DNA of 64,000 bases from Treponema primitia ZAS-2. Its GTDB lineage: Bacteria; Spirochaetota; Spirochaetia; Treponematales; Breznakiellaceae. A program made the position numbers and the translations under genes. Below, in pieces: positions 6,822 to 14,506 of the stretch. Below the pieces are notes generated by a model. That model did not search any database. It was not told the DNA's origin and saw only the letters and a list, made by a program, of their open reading frames with translations. Numbering within the stretch: the stretch's first letter is position 1; every line of letters starts with the position of its first letter. The DNA is taken from assembly GCF_000214375.1 (NCBI RefSeq), contig NC_015578.1:2852001-2916000 (forward strand), written 5' to 3'.

Positions 6822-8254
6822 ATTTGCTCCTTTTACTTTTTCTCCCGGTCCTTCTTTACGCCCAAACCCAACCTGAGGCAGTTTCGCTGCCTTTAGCGGA
6901 TTATGAACTGCTCCTGCACGGTTACATCGAACAGGATTCCCAGGGGAAGCGCCTGACCCTGGAAGCGGAGCGTGCCGGCCTGGAACTGCAACGCTATGCC
7001 CTGGATACCGGCATGGCTTTTACGGTGAGTTCCGGGGATGCGGTCTTTGCCTTTTCTCCGGCTGGGATGGCGGTTTCCGCCGAGCCTGGGGTGGAGCTGG
7101 GCTTTCCCAATCTGCGGAATACCCGGGTGAACATGGCTGCTCCACTACGCACCAATGGTGATACCCTGTCCCAATACGGCGCTGATGTTTCGGTGAGCAC
7201 CGAACTGATTACCGGTCAGGGGGATGCCCGGAAGGCGGGGCTTGAGGAGAGCCGGCGGCGTTTTATTGGCGCAGTACAAAAGGCGGATGATCACAGACAG
7301 CAGGCGGAAAGGGCGTTCTGCCAGGTGTTAAAGGAACTGCTTTCCCTGGAGGATGCAATCCTCAGAGCACGTTCTGCGGCGTTGGAGGCCGCGGGGGATC
7401 TGGAAGAAAAACGGGCCGGCGGTTACGGCGCTTCCAGCGTGGTCTGGCGGACCGCAGAACTGACTTTGCGCAGCCGCGATCGCGAGCTGGGGGAGGCGGA
7501 ACGGAAACTGGATCTGGCTTTGAAGGAATTTGCCGAATCCTGCGGGGTGGAAAAGGCGGGGATACCCGAAATGGTGCCCGCAGAAAAACTGCTTTCTATC
7601 GATTCCTTTGACCCAAAAGAATACGCTGAACTGGAAGAGGCACTCTGGGTTCATGGGCTAAATAACCTGAAACGCCGGGGAGAGAACCGGCTCTTTACCC
7701 TGAATGGGACTGCAGGGTATTCCTGGCGGAGTACTCTGGCTGCAGCCGGGAACGGGGGGAGCGCCTTGGACGAAACCCATGTTTCTACAGGGCTGGGACT
7801 TTCACGAGGCGGTCTTTCCCTTTCCGCAAAAGTGTCCCTGCCCATAGAAAAAATGGGTGAGCCTGCCATCACCCTGGGGTTTCAATGGAAACCTTCGGGA
7901 TGGAAAATAGCAGGCCTGGATTCCCGGCTCCGATCCCTTGCCGCCAGGGAGGAATTGCTGGCTATTGGGGAAGCGGAAAAAAAATTCGGTACCCTGGTAA
8001 GCGACTATGAGCGACGGAGGGAAGAGCTGCTCTGGCAGCAGGGGACCTATGAAGAAGAAGCGGATTTGTATAGAATAAACGCAGATGAACAGAAAACCTG
8101 GTTTGACCGGGGGGTAATCCGGGAAAGGGACTACCAGGATGCGGAAACCAATTACCGCATGGCCCAAAACCGCCTGCTCACCGCCGGCATTGACCGGAAA
8201 CTGTACAACCTGGAATTAGCAGGGCTGTTTAAGGAAAAAAATGAAGAAGAATAA
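6818..8254 (+). CDS. TolC-like outer-membrane efflux protein
   Basis: 478 residues. The signal peptide is MNLLLLLFLPVLLYAQT, with cleavage after about residue 17. The rest alternates long amphipathic Ala/Glu/Arg-rich helices (for example residues 145-240 and 370-450) with beta-strand stretches of the YSWRSTLAAAG and GLGLSRGGLSLSAK kind, as expected for the helical tunnel plus outer-membrane barrel of a TolC family channel. Conservation to classical TolC is weak, so the assignment leans on context: the next three genes are a periplasmic adaptor, an ABC ATPase and a MacB-type permease, each overlapping or abutting. It should provide the outer-membrane exit duct. It overlaps the adaptor gene by 14 bases. 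Confidence 0.75.
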   Translation: MNLLLLLFLPVLLYAQTQPEAVSLPLADYELLLHGYIEQDSQGKRLTLEAERAGLELQRYALDTGMAFTVSSGDAVFAFSPAGMAVSAEPGVELGFPNLRNTRVNMAAPLRTNGDTLSQYGADVSVSTELITGQGDARKAGLEESRRRFIGAVQKADDHRQQAERAFCQVLKELLSLEDAILRARSAALEAAGDLEEKRAGGYGASSVVWRTAELTLRSRDRELGEAERKLDLALKEFAESCGVEKAGIPEMVPAEKLLSIDSFDPKEYAELEEALWVHGLNNLKRRGENRLFTLNGTAGYSWRSTLAAAGNGGSALDETHVSTGLGLSRGGLSLSAKVSLPIEKMGEPAITLGFQWKPSGWKIAGLDSRLRSLAAREELLAIGEAEKKFGTLVSDYERRREELLWQQGTYEEEADLYRINADEQKTWFDRGVIRERDYQDAETNYRMAQNRLLTAGIDRKLYNLELAGLFKEKNEEE

Positions 8255-9251
8255 AAAAAAGGTAATTTTGGCGATTATCATCCTTATCCTGCTTTGCGGG
8301 GGCGGATTATTTTTCTTTTTACGAAAAGGACACAGTACTACTGGGAAAGGTGAAGCGGTTTATACAGTACAGGAAGAAATGTTCAGAAATGTTATCGAGA
8401 TTGCCGGTAATATTGAAGCGGCCCAACAGCAGAATATCCAGGCTGCCGGGGACGGCACCGTGGAAGCGGTTTTTGTTAAAGAAGGGGATAAGGTCAGGGC
8501 GGGACAGATATTCTTTCAGTTGGACGATTCCCAGGAACGGTACAATCTGGCGAGCCACGATTTTCAGATGAACCAGGAACGGATCAGCGGCGCTTCAGGC
8601 AGGCTTGCCCTGATGGATAAACAGCGGGAAGTGCTGTTGAAGAAGATTGAAGATCGCCGCCTGGAAGCCCGGTTTGACGGGGTTATCGGCAAGCTCACCC
8701 TGGCCCAGGGGGACTATGCCAAGGCCCAGGATATTTTCGGCTACCTCATTGACCGCAGCTATCTTAAAGCCACCGTAGAGGTAGTGGAGACCGATGCTGC
8801 CCGGCTTAAGGCGGGCCAGCGGGTCAGGCTTGTGTTCCCCAGCTATCCTGATATGCGGGTTGAAGGACTGGTACTTTCCTATCCTGCGGTGGGCCGGATC
8901 ACCAGCCGGGGCGCCACGGTGCTGGACACCCAGATCCGCATTGACAATCCCCCGGAAGAGATCCTGCCGGGCTATTCCTTTACCGGGGAAATTTTCGGGG
9001 GCGAAGAAGAGCGCATCCTGACCGTGGAAGCCGCCGCCATTGCCTATGAAAATGGCCGCAGTTATGTGGAGCGGATCGTTTCGCCTGAAAATTCAGAGCG
9101 GGTAACAGTAGAAGTAATCCCTTATGGTCGCAATATGGTAAAAATTCTGTCGGGCCTTGAAGGCGGGGACCAGTTGAAGGGCCAGGCAAAGGCGGAAGGG
9201 TTTTCTTCCCCCCGGCGGGGACGGGGCATGTCGGTCCGGGTGGGAAGATAA
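8241..9251 (+). CDS. Periplasmic adaptor (MacA/HlyD-type membrane fusion protein)
   Basis: 336 residues. A Lys-rich N terminus and one hydrophobic segment (residues 8-28) anchor it in the inner membrane. A lipoyl-like half-motif (GDGTVEAVFVKEGDKVRAGQ, residues 71-90) is followed by a short coiled hairpin around residues 100-140 and the returning lipoyl half (EARFDGVIGKLTLAQGDYAK). A beta-barrel domain (LKAGQRVRLVFPSYPD) and a membrane-proximal domain complete the family order. The hairpin is short compared with MacA, which may reflect a different periplasmic spacing. It links the ABC transporter to the TolC-like protein. Its stop overlaps the ATPase start by one base. Confidence 0.85.
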   Translation: MKKNKKKVILAIIILILLCGGGLFFFLRKGHSTTGKGEAVYTVQEEMFRNVIEIAGNIEAAQQQNIQAAGDGTVEAVFVKEGDKVRAGQIFFQLDDSQERYNLASHDFQMNQERISGASGRLALMDKQREVLLKKIEDRRLEARFDGVIGKLTLAQGDYAKAQDIFGYLIDRSYLKATVEVVETDAARLKAGQRVRLVFPSYPDMRVEGLVLSYPAVGRITSRGATVLDTQIRIDNPPEEILPGYSFTGEIFGGEEERILTVEAAAIAYENGRSYVERIVSPENSERVTVEVIPYGRNMVKILSGLEGGDQLKGQAKAEGFSSPRRGRGMSVRVGR

Positions 9252-9931
9252 TGGCATTGATAGCCCTGGATGGGGTGCACAAAACCTACCGCATGGGGGA
9301 AACAGAGGTTCATGCCCTAGATGGGGTTTCCTTTGCCATAGAGAAGGGGGAATTTCTTTCCATCATGGGACCTTCGGGATCCGGGAAGTCAACCTGCATG
9401 AATATGATTGGCTGCCTGGACAGGCCCAGCTCGGGGGAAATCCGCATCGATGGGGTCAGTACCTCCCAAATGCGGGAGCCTGAGTTAGCGTTGCTGCGCA
9501 ATAAAACTATCGGCTTTGTGTTTCAGCAGTATCACCTTATCGCCAACATGAGCGTCCTGGAAAACGTGATGCTTCCCCTGCGTTATCTGGGCCTGTCCCT
9601 CCACGAACGGAAGGATCGCGCCCGGGAGGTACTGGAGCGGGTGGGCCTGGGGGATAGGCTGAAGCACCGCCCCCAGGAGCTTTCCGGGGGGCAGAAGCAA
9701 AGGGCCGCCATTGCCCGAGCCACGGTAACCCAGCCGGCGATCATCCTGGCCGATGAACCCACCGGCGCATTGGACAGCGAGACCGGGCAGTCGGTGATCG
9801 ATCTCTTTAACACAATACACAAAAACGGTGCCACTATCATCATCGTTACCCACGATCCGGATATCGGGAATGTGGCCCACCGGCGCATCCATATCCGGGA
9901 TGGAAAAATCACGGAGGACGAATTTGTTTGA
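9251..9931 (+). CDS. ABC transporter ATPase of the MacB/LolD type
   Basis: 226 residues. Walker A is GPSGSGKST (residues 40-48), the Q-loop FVFQQYHL (about 90), the signature LSGGQKQR (about 144), Walker B IILADEPTGALD (about 164) and the switch His in IIVTHDPD (about 200). Length and the DEPTGALDSETG block are typical of the lipoprotein/macrolide export subfamily. Here the ATPase is a separate polypeptide, unlike E. coli MacB, where it is fused to the permease. It energises the permease encoded immediately downstream. All catalytic residues are present. Confidence 0.93.
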   Translation: MALIALDGVHKTYRMGETEVHALDGVSFAIEKGEFLSIMGPSGSGKSTCMNMIGCLDRPSSGEIRIDGVSTSQMREPELALLRNKTIGFVFQQYHLIANMSVLENVMLPLRYLGLSLHERKDRAREVLERVGLGDRLKHRPQELSGGQKQRAAIARATVTQPAIILADEPTGALDSETGQSVIDLFNTIHKNGATIIIVTHDPDIGNVAHRRIHIRDGKITEDEFV

Positions 9932-11117
9932 GGATTTTATAAATGCCCTGCGGAATTTCAAATCCAACAAAACCCGGACCTTCCTGTCCCTCCTAGGGAT
10001 CATCATCGGTGTGGCCTCGGTGATCATGGTTACCACCATTGGCCAAAGTGCCACAGAAAATGTAAAGCGTTCCCTGGGCCAGGCGGGGCTGGATCTGGTG
10101 CAGATTCACCCGGGATGGGCCATGAACCGGTCCCAGCAGATAGAACTGAATGAAAATTTCAGGAACGAACTGGCATCTTCAATCCGGGGAATACGAAATA
10201 TCGTTTTTAACAATGATTTTGGCGGGCATCTGCGCTACGGCAGCCTGGATCTGGGAATTTCCATCCAGGCAGTGGAGCAGGATTACTTTGCCATAATGGG
10301 CATAGCCCTGGATTACGGCAGACTTTTTTCGGTCACCGAGCAGGTTCTGGGTTCCCAGAAGATGATCCTGGGTTCCGAAAGCGCCCGCTACCTCTTTCCC
10401 GAAGGGAACGCCCTGGGAAAAACAGTAATACTGCAAATGGATGGATACATAATGGGTTTTGAAGTGATAGGGGTTCTGGCGGAGTCAGACAGCTCCGGAT
10501 TTCAAAACCCTAACCAAACCAGCTTTGTTCCCCGGAGCGTCTATACCCGGAAAATCAACCCCGGGGATACCAAAGCTGGGAACATCCTGGTCCAGGCGCT
10601 TGAGCAGAACACTACCCCCCGGATTCAAGCCGAAATCCAGGCCCTGGGCCTGGAAAAAACAGGGAACGAACAGGCACTAATGGTGTTCTCCATGCAGTCC
10701 ATCCTGGACCAGTACAACCAGGTCATGGGCTCCATGAACCTGCTCCTTTCGGGGATCGCCGGCATCTCTCTCCTGGTTGGGGGCATCGGTATCATGAACA
10801 TCATGATCGTTACGGTGACGGAACGGAAAAAAGAAATCGGCATCCGCAAAGCCCTGGGCGCCAGCCCCGGCGCCATCCGGACCCAGTTTCTGGTGGAGTC
10901 CGCTACCATCACCCTGGCCGGGGGCATCCTGGGCATAAGCTTAGGCCTGCTTCTGAGTTCCCTGGTAGTGTCTTCCTTTGGCTGGCCCCTGATAATACAG
11001 TGGCGGAACTGTCTGATAGCCTTTAGCTTTTCTGCGGTGGTGGGGATTTTCTTCGGCCTCCACCCGGCCCTGCGGGCAGCTAAGCTAGATCCAGTGGAAG
11101 CCCTGGCGGACGTGTAA
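9924..11117 (+). CDS. MacB/FtsX-type ABC permease
   Basis: 397 residues from TTG 9924, chosen because GGAGG stands 6 bases upstream within the ATPase gene; an ATG at 9900 is the alternative. TM1 is TFLSLLGIIIGVASVIMV. A large periplasmic domain of about 200 residues (MacB_PCD type) follows, and then three C-terminal TMs with LVGGIGIMNIMIVTVTERKK, EIGIRKALGASPGAIRTQF and a final LRAAKLDPVEAL. These motifs are diagnostic for the family, which uses mechanotransmission to drive periplasmic substrates through an adaptor-TolC duct. The start overlaps the ATPase stop, so translation is coupled. Substrate unknown. Confidence 0.92.
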   Translation: MFEDFINALRNFKSNKTRTFLSLLGIIIGVASVIMVTTIGQSATENVKRSLGQAGLDLVQIHPGWAMNRSQQIELNENFRNELASSIRGIRNIVFNNDFGGHLRYGSLDLGISIQAVEQDYFAIMGIALDYGRLFSVTEQVLGSQKMILGSESARYLFPEGNALGKTVILQMDGYIMGFEVIGVLAESDSSGFQNPNQTSFVPRSVYTRKINPGDTKAGNILVQALEQNTTPRIQAEIQALGLEKTGNEQALMVFSMQSILDQYNQVMGSMNLLLSGIAGISLLVGGIGIMNIMIVTVTERKKEIGIRKALGASPGAIRTQFLVESATITLAGGILGISLGLLLSSLVVSSFGWPLIIQWRNCLIAFSFSAVVGIFFGLHPALRAAKLDPVEALADV

Positions 11118-11128
11118 AGGCCGCGCCC

Positions 11129-12361
11129 CTAAATAAAGTGCCGGACTTCCCGGTCCTCCTGGAAATCACTGGCCCTGGCAAGGGCGAAAGAAGCAAAACA
11201 GGCGATCATCACATCCAAAAAGGCGCCGGTCGCGATAAGGTAGAAGGCCAAGGGTTTGAGGATCAGGTACCCTGCCTCAAAGCCCCGGCCGTAACCCTGG
11301 CAGAGCACCGCCAAGGCTATGTAGGCAGCGTTGCCGGAATGACGGGCCAGGAGGAAGGAGATCAACACCGCCCGGAGGCCGATGGAGACCACGTCCGCTA
11401 AGGTCACCCCCAGGCTGGAATAGGATTTGATGATCACAATAAAGGCCGCCGCCGCCACCATGGCGCTCCCGGCCCGGCCGAATGCGGTAAAAAGGGTTAC
11501 CGTAACAGTATTCGCACGGCGCCGGACCCCGAAGTTTTCCTTCACATGCCGGAAAATAACCGGAATAGAAAAGTTGATGTCCCCGGAAAAGAAGGCTGCA
11601 ATGGCGGGCCCCAAGGAGCCGTAGAGCAACACCCAGGGATTCACCCTGGGTTTGAGAAAATAGAGGAGCAGAGGCAGGATGACAAAACCCAGTAGGGCGC
11701 TGAAAATCCAAAGCAGGGCGATCAGGTCCCGGAACACATCCGCCTGAAGGGCCCCGTGGAAACGTATGGCCCAGTAGGCTGCCAGGACTATGATGATCAA
11801 TCCAAGGATCTCCGAAAAGAAGGAAGCCACATGGTAAAAAATCCGGGAAAGGGAATCCACCAGGGAGATCACCGACTTGGTATAGTTCCGGTCATAGGAC
11901 AAGCCCATACCCAGAAAAAAGGCAAACACACAGAGGGGCAGAAGGTAGACCCCGTCGGAGAAAAGGGCAGTGAACATATTGGAAGGGAAAAGTTGAAGTA
12001 CCGCTTCGCCTACGTCCAGGGAAGCCAGCTCAATCTGCTCTTCAATCAAAATCGGAATACGGCCGGGGGGGAAAACCATGGTGACCAGGATCCCTGCGGA
12101 GATCACAAAAACAGAACTCCCCACTATTAATAGAAAAGAGCGGAAGAGCAAACCCCAGAACTGGCCATCCTGCCTGAGCTCGTAGATCGCTATGGTAAGA
12201 GAAAAAACAAGGATAGGAACCGTTCCGTAACGGCCTATCCCTATGGCCATTTTTTCTAGCCAGCCGAGAATTGAAAGAACCCGCAGATTATCATAGGGCA
12301 GGATGTATCCAAGGATGATCCCCAAAAGGGACCCGATTAACAGTTTAAGCCAAACCTTCAT
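11129..12361 (-). CDS. Dicarboxylate/amino acid:cation symporter (SDF family)
   Basis: 410 residues, very hydrophobic, with about eight membrane segments plus two re-entrant loops. The first loop region GSLGPAIAAFFSG corresponds to the Ser-rich HP1. NTVTVTLFTAFGRAG corresponds to the conserved NMDG-type segment in TM7, and LARHSGNAAY falls where HP2 begins. The NMDGT motif itself is not intact, so substrate specificity may differ from glutamate or C4-dicarboxylate carriers. It is convergent with the efflux operon and divergent from pyrE. A promoter lies so close to the ATG that the transcript may be leaderless. Confidence 0.82.
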   Translation of the reverse strand: MKVWLKLLIGSLLGIILGYILPYDNLRVLSILGWLEKMAIGIGRYGTVPILVFSLTIAIYELRQDGQFWGLLFRSFLLIVGSSVFVISAGILVTMVFPPGRIPILIEEQIELASLDVGEAVLQLFPSNMFTALFSDGVYLLPLCVFAFFLGMGLSYDRNYTKSVISLVDSLSRIFYHVASFFSEILGLIIIVLAAYWAIRFHGALQADVFRDLIALLWIFSALLGFVILPLLLYFLKPRVNPWVLLYGSLGPAIAAFFSGDINFSIPVIFRHVKENFGVRRRANTVTVTLFTAFGRAGSAMVAAAAFIVIIKSYSSLGVTLADVVSIGLRAVLISFLLARHSGNAAYIALAVLCQGYGRGFEAGYLILKPLAFYLIATGAFLDVMIACFASFALARASDFQEDREVRHFI

Positions 12362-12367
12362 TACAAG

Positions 12368-12396
12368 AGCATACTTGAAGGCTTCCCCCTCGTCAA
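12368..12396 (-). promoter_or_regulatory. Promoter of the symporter gene, possibly giving a leaderless mRNA
   Basis: On the minus strand TTGACG (12391-12396), a 17-base spacer and TATGCT (12368-12373). Only six bases separate the -10 box from the ATG at 12361, and no ribosome-binding site fits between. Confidence 0.5.
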
Positions 12397-12417
12397 TTAA
12401 GCGGATATGATCCGGGT

Positions 12418-13020
12418 ATGAAAGATACCATCAGTTTACTGAAAGAATCGGAGGCCATGCTGGAGGGACATTTTCTCCTCTCCTCGGGGCGGCACTCGGA
12501 CCGGTATTTCCAATGCGCCCGGCTCCTCCAGCACCCGGATCGGGCAGCGGAAGCCCTGGCAGGGGTGGCGGAACGGCTCAGGGCGGACATGAAGACAGGG
12601 AAACTCGCCCTGGACGCCATTGTGGGCCCCGCCATGGGGGGGATCATCGTTGCCTACGAGCTGGCCCGCCAATTGGGTCTGCCGGGCTTTTTCACCGAGC
12701 GGGACGATACCGGAGCCATGGCCCTGCGCCGGGGCTTTCAGGTTAGCCCGGGGATGAGGATACTTATCGCCGAAGACGTGGTCACCACGGGGAAATCCTC
12801 CGGGGAAAGCGCCGCAGTCCTGGAAGCCGCAGGGGCCAAAATAGCGGCCCTGGCCTGCGTGGTGGACCGCCGCGGTCCCGGCCTTCCCCTGGCCTGGCCC
12901 CTCTACGCGGCCTGTACCGTGGAAGTGGGAAACTGGGAACCGGACAACTGCGAACTCTGCAAGCAGGGGATACCCGCGGTAAAGCCCGGGTCCCGCAAAA
13001 TTCAGGAACCTAAGGGATAG
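12418..13020 (+). CDS. pyrE: Orotate phosphoribosyltransferase
   Basis: 200 residues. It condenses orotate with PRPP to give OMP in pyrimidine synthesis. The PRPP-binding loop ILIAEDVVTTGKSS is at about residues 115-128. The flexible catalytic loop ERDDTGAMALRRGF and the N-terminal EGHFLLSSGRHSDRYFQC (orotate and phosphate contacts) are as in the family; length is normal. No Shine-Dalgarno sequence is visible before the ATG, and a TATGAT box ends 6 bases upstream, so a leaderless transcript is possible. The HAD gene starts two bases after the stop. Confidence 0.93.
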   Translation: MKDTISLLKESEAMLEGHFLLSSGRHSDRYFQCARLLQHPDRAAEALAGVAERLRADMKTGKLALDAIVGPAMGGIIVAYELARQLGLPGFFTERDDTGAMALRRGFQVSPGMRILIAEDVVTTGKSSGESAAVLEAAGAKIAALACVVDRRGPGLPLAWPLYAACTVEVGNWEPDNCELCKQGIPAVKPGSRKIQEPKG

Positions 13021-13021
13021 T

Positions 13022-13732
13022 TTGTCCATGCCGAAACAGGCCGTCCTTTTCGACCTCTTCTTCACCCTTATCAACCCCATGAAGGAAGAATACTCCCGGG
13101 TAAGTGAATATTCGGTGTTGGGTATGGAGCGCCGGGAGTTCGAAGCATATAACGGCATAGACTACCCGTTCCGGGCAAGCGGCGGAATTCAGGACCCCTA
13201 CGATATGGTCCGCCATATCCTGCGAGGCCTGGACATCGATGACAGCCTCATACGCCGGGCAACCGACGCCCGGCTTGAGCGGATCAGGCGGGGCCTCTAT
13301 GGGGTTGAGAAAAAAAACCTGGGCCTGCTCCGGGACTTGCGGGAACAGGGCTTCAAGATCGCCCTGGTGAGCAACGCCGATGCGGCTGATGTGTACCACT
13401 GGAAAGGATCCCCCCTGGATGCCCTCTTTGATACAGTCGTTTTTTCGTACCATGCGGGGGTGCTGAAACCGGACCCCCGGATTTTCAGGCTTGCGGCGGA
13501 TCGGCTGGGACTTCCACCGGAACAGTGTTTCTTTGTGGGGGACGGCGGTCATGAGGAACTGGGGGGCGCCAGGGCACTGGGGATGACAACGATTCTGACC
13601 ACCGAGTATATTAGCGGACTCTGGCCCGAGCGTATTCCTGGGCTCAGAAATGATGCGGACTACGAAGTAGCCAGACTTGAAGATATCAGGGATATTGTCA
13701 ATCAGCCAAGCCTGTCCCACAATTTAGTATAA
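13022..13732 (+). CDS. HAD-superfamily hydrolase
   Basis: 236 residues from TTG 13022 (AAGGGA seven bases before it); ATG 13028 is the alternative and changes only two residues. Motif I is VLFDLFFTL: the nucleophile Asp is present, but the usual second Asp two positions on is Phe, as in haloacid-dehalogenase-type rather than phosphatase-type members. Motif II is ALVSNAD, motif III the Lys of LKPDPRIF, and motif IV FVGDGGHEELGGA. A helical cap lies between motifs I and II (subclass I). Substrate cannot be deduced. It lies two bases after pyrE, and may be co-transcribed with it. Confidence 0.85.
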   Translation: MSMPKQAVLFDLFFTLINPMKEEYSRVSEYSVLGMERREFEAYNGIDYPFRASGGIQDPYDMVRHILRGLDIDDSLIRRATDARLERIRRGLYGVEKKNLGLLRDLREQGFKIALVSNADAADVYHWKGSPLDALFDTVVFSYHAGVLKPDPRIFRLAADRLGLPPEQCFFVGDGGHEELGGARALGMTTILTTEYISGLWPERIPGLRNDADYEVARLEDIRDIVNQPSLSHNLV

Positions 13733-13763
13733 TGGTGAAATTCTTCTTACTATTCAGTTTTGC

Positions 13764-13792
13764 TTGACATGTATCTACGTAATGTATATACT
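13764..13792 (+). promoter_or_regulatory. Strong promoter of the mazEF operon with direct repeats
   Basis: TTGACA (13764-13769), 17 bases, TATACT (13787-13792). ATGTAT occurs at 13769-13774 and 13782-13787, on both sides of the spacer, and could be the site where the antitoxin represses its own operon. Confidence 0.7.
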
Positions 13793-13810
13793 TTTATGGT
13801 GGAGGAAAAA

Positions 13811-14065
13811 ATGAATGTTACATCGGTCGTTTCAAAATGGGGTAACAGTCAAGCCCTGCGGCTTCCGGCGGAAGTAACGCGCCGTTTGGAACTCCATCCT
13901 AATGATAGGGTTTTTCTGGAGCTTGAGGATAATAAGCTCACCATAACCAAAGTCCCGGCGCCTAAAAAGGGGACCATCGAATATCTCTTTAAGGATTATT
14001 CAGGGGAATCCTTCAAGACTGAACTGATAAACCCCGAAGAAGCGCTTGGTGAAGAGCGGTGGTAG
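13811..14065 (+). CDS. mazE: MazE-type (AbrB/SpoVT fold) antitoxin
   Basis: 84 residues from ATG 13811, which has GGAGG six bases upstream. The N-terminal swapped-hairpin DNA-binding domain reads VVSKWGNSQALRLPAEVTRR, then VFLELEDNKLTITKV, the standard MazE pattern. The acidic C terminus (YSGESFKTELINPEEALGE) would wrap around and block the toxin. It overlaps the toxin gene by seven bases. Expected to neutralise MazF and repress the promoter just upstream. Confidence 0.9.
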   Translation: MNVTSVVSKWGNSQALRLPAEVTRRLELHPNDRVFLELEDNKLTITKVPAPKKGTIEYLFKDYSGESFKTELINPEEALGEERW

Positions 14066-14415
14066 AAGGTGTGCCCACCCAGGGTGATATAATTAAAATA
14101 AACCTGGATCCGAAAAAGGGATACGAACAAATGGGGTATCGCCCTTATATTTGTCTGAGCAACAAGTTGATAAGCGACTATGCAAATATCGCGGTCTTTG
14201 CCCCTATATCAAATACCAAGCGCCAATACCCTCTGTATATTCCGCTTAAGGGGATCAAGACTACCGGCGTGGTTCTGCTGGATCAACTGGTGACTATTGA
14301 TTACGCGGCCCGGCAATTCCAGTATACAGAAACGGTTTCCCCTGGATTTCTGAGGGATTTGCTCAATACCGTGGTACTGGTATTTCAGAATAACCAAGAC
14401 GCAGATGGAGAATGA
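14059..14415 (+). CDS. mazF: MazF/PemK-type mRNA endoribonuclease toxin
   Basis: 118 residues from a GTG inside the mazE stop region. The family pattern is present: QGDIIKINLDPKKGYEQMGY followed by RPYICLSN, and later TTGVVLLDQLVTIDYAAR, equivalent to the conserved DQ...D..R block. The Arg in GYRP and the Thr in the TTGV block match catalytic residues of the family, by position. Length is normal. No frameshift. The operon ends just before a family-B hairpin and a family-A repeat. Confidence 0.92.
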   Translation: MVEGVPTQGDIIKINLDPKKGYEQMGYRPYICLSNKLISDYANIAVFAPISNTKRQYPLYIPLKGIKTTGVVLLDQLVTIDYAARQFQYTETVSPGFLRDLLNTVVLVFQNNQDADGE

Positions 14416-14431
14416 TAGGTGGCAACGCAAG

Positions 14432-14454
14432 GGTGACAGGCGCCTTTTTCTTCC
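14432..14454 (+). repeat. Family-B hairpin with T-tail
   Basis: GGTGACAGGCGCC followed by TTTTTCTTCC. The imperfect stem plus T-run could terminate mazEF. The same tail occurs at 21998-22007 and 22223-22232. Confidence 0.65.
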
Positions 14455-14455
14455 C

Positions 14456-14499
14456 ACCGACTGAAGTCGGCCCGACTTCAGTCGGAGAGTTCCCCGCGC
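14456..14499 (+). repeat. Family-A element, two inner stems
   Basis: CCGACTGAAGTCGG, one C, then its exact inverse, then AGAGTTCCCCGCGC. The usual TTGCAAC arm is replaced by unrelated sequence, so this copy is truncated at its left end. It lies 7 bases from the stop of the LysM/transglutaminase gene. Confidence 0.82.
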
Positions 14500-14506
14500 T
14501 ACTTAG

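Noticed and set aside
9828-9923. Longer N terminus for the MacB-type permease
   Set aside because: It would overlap the ATPase by more than 100 bases and add residues foreign to the family; the TTG at 9924 has an ideal ribosome-binding site.
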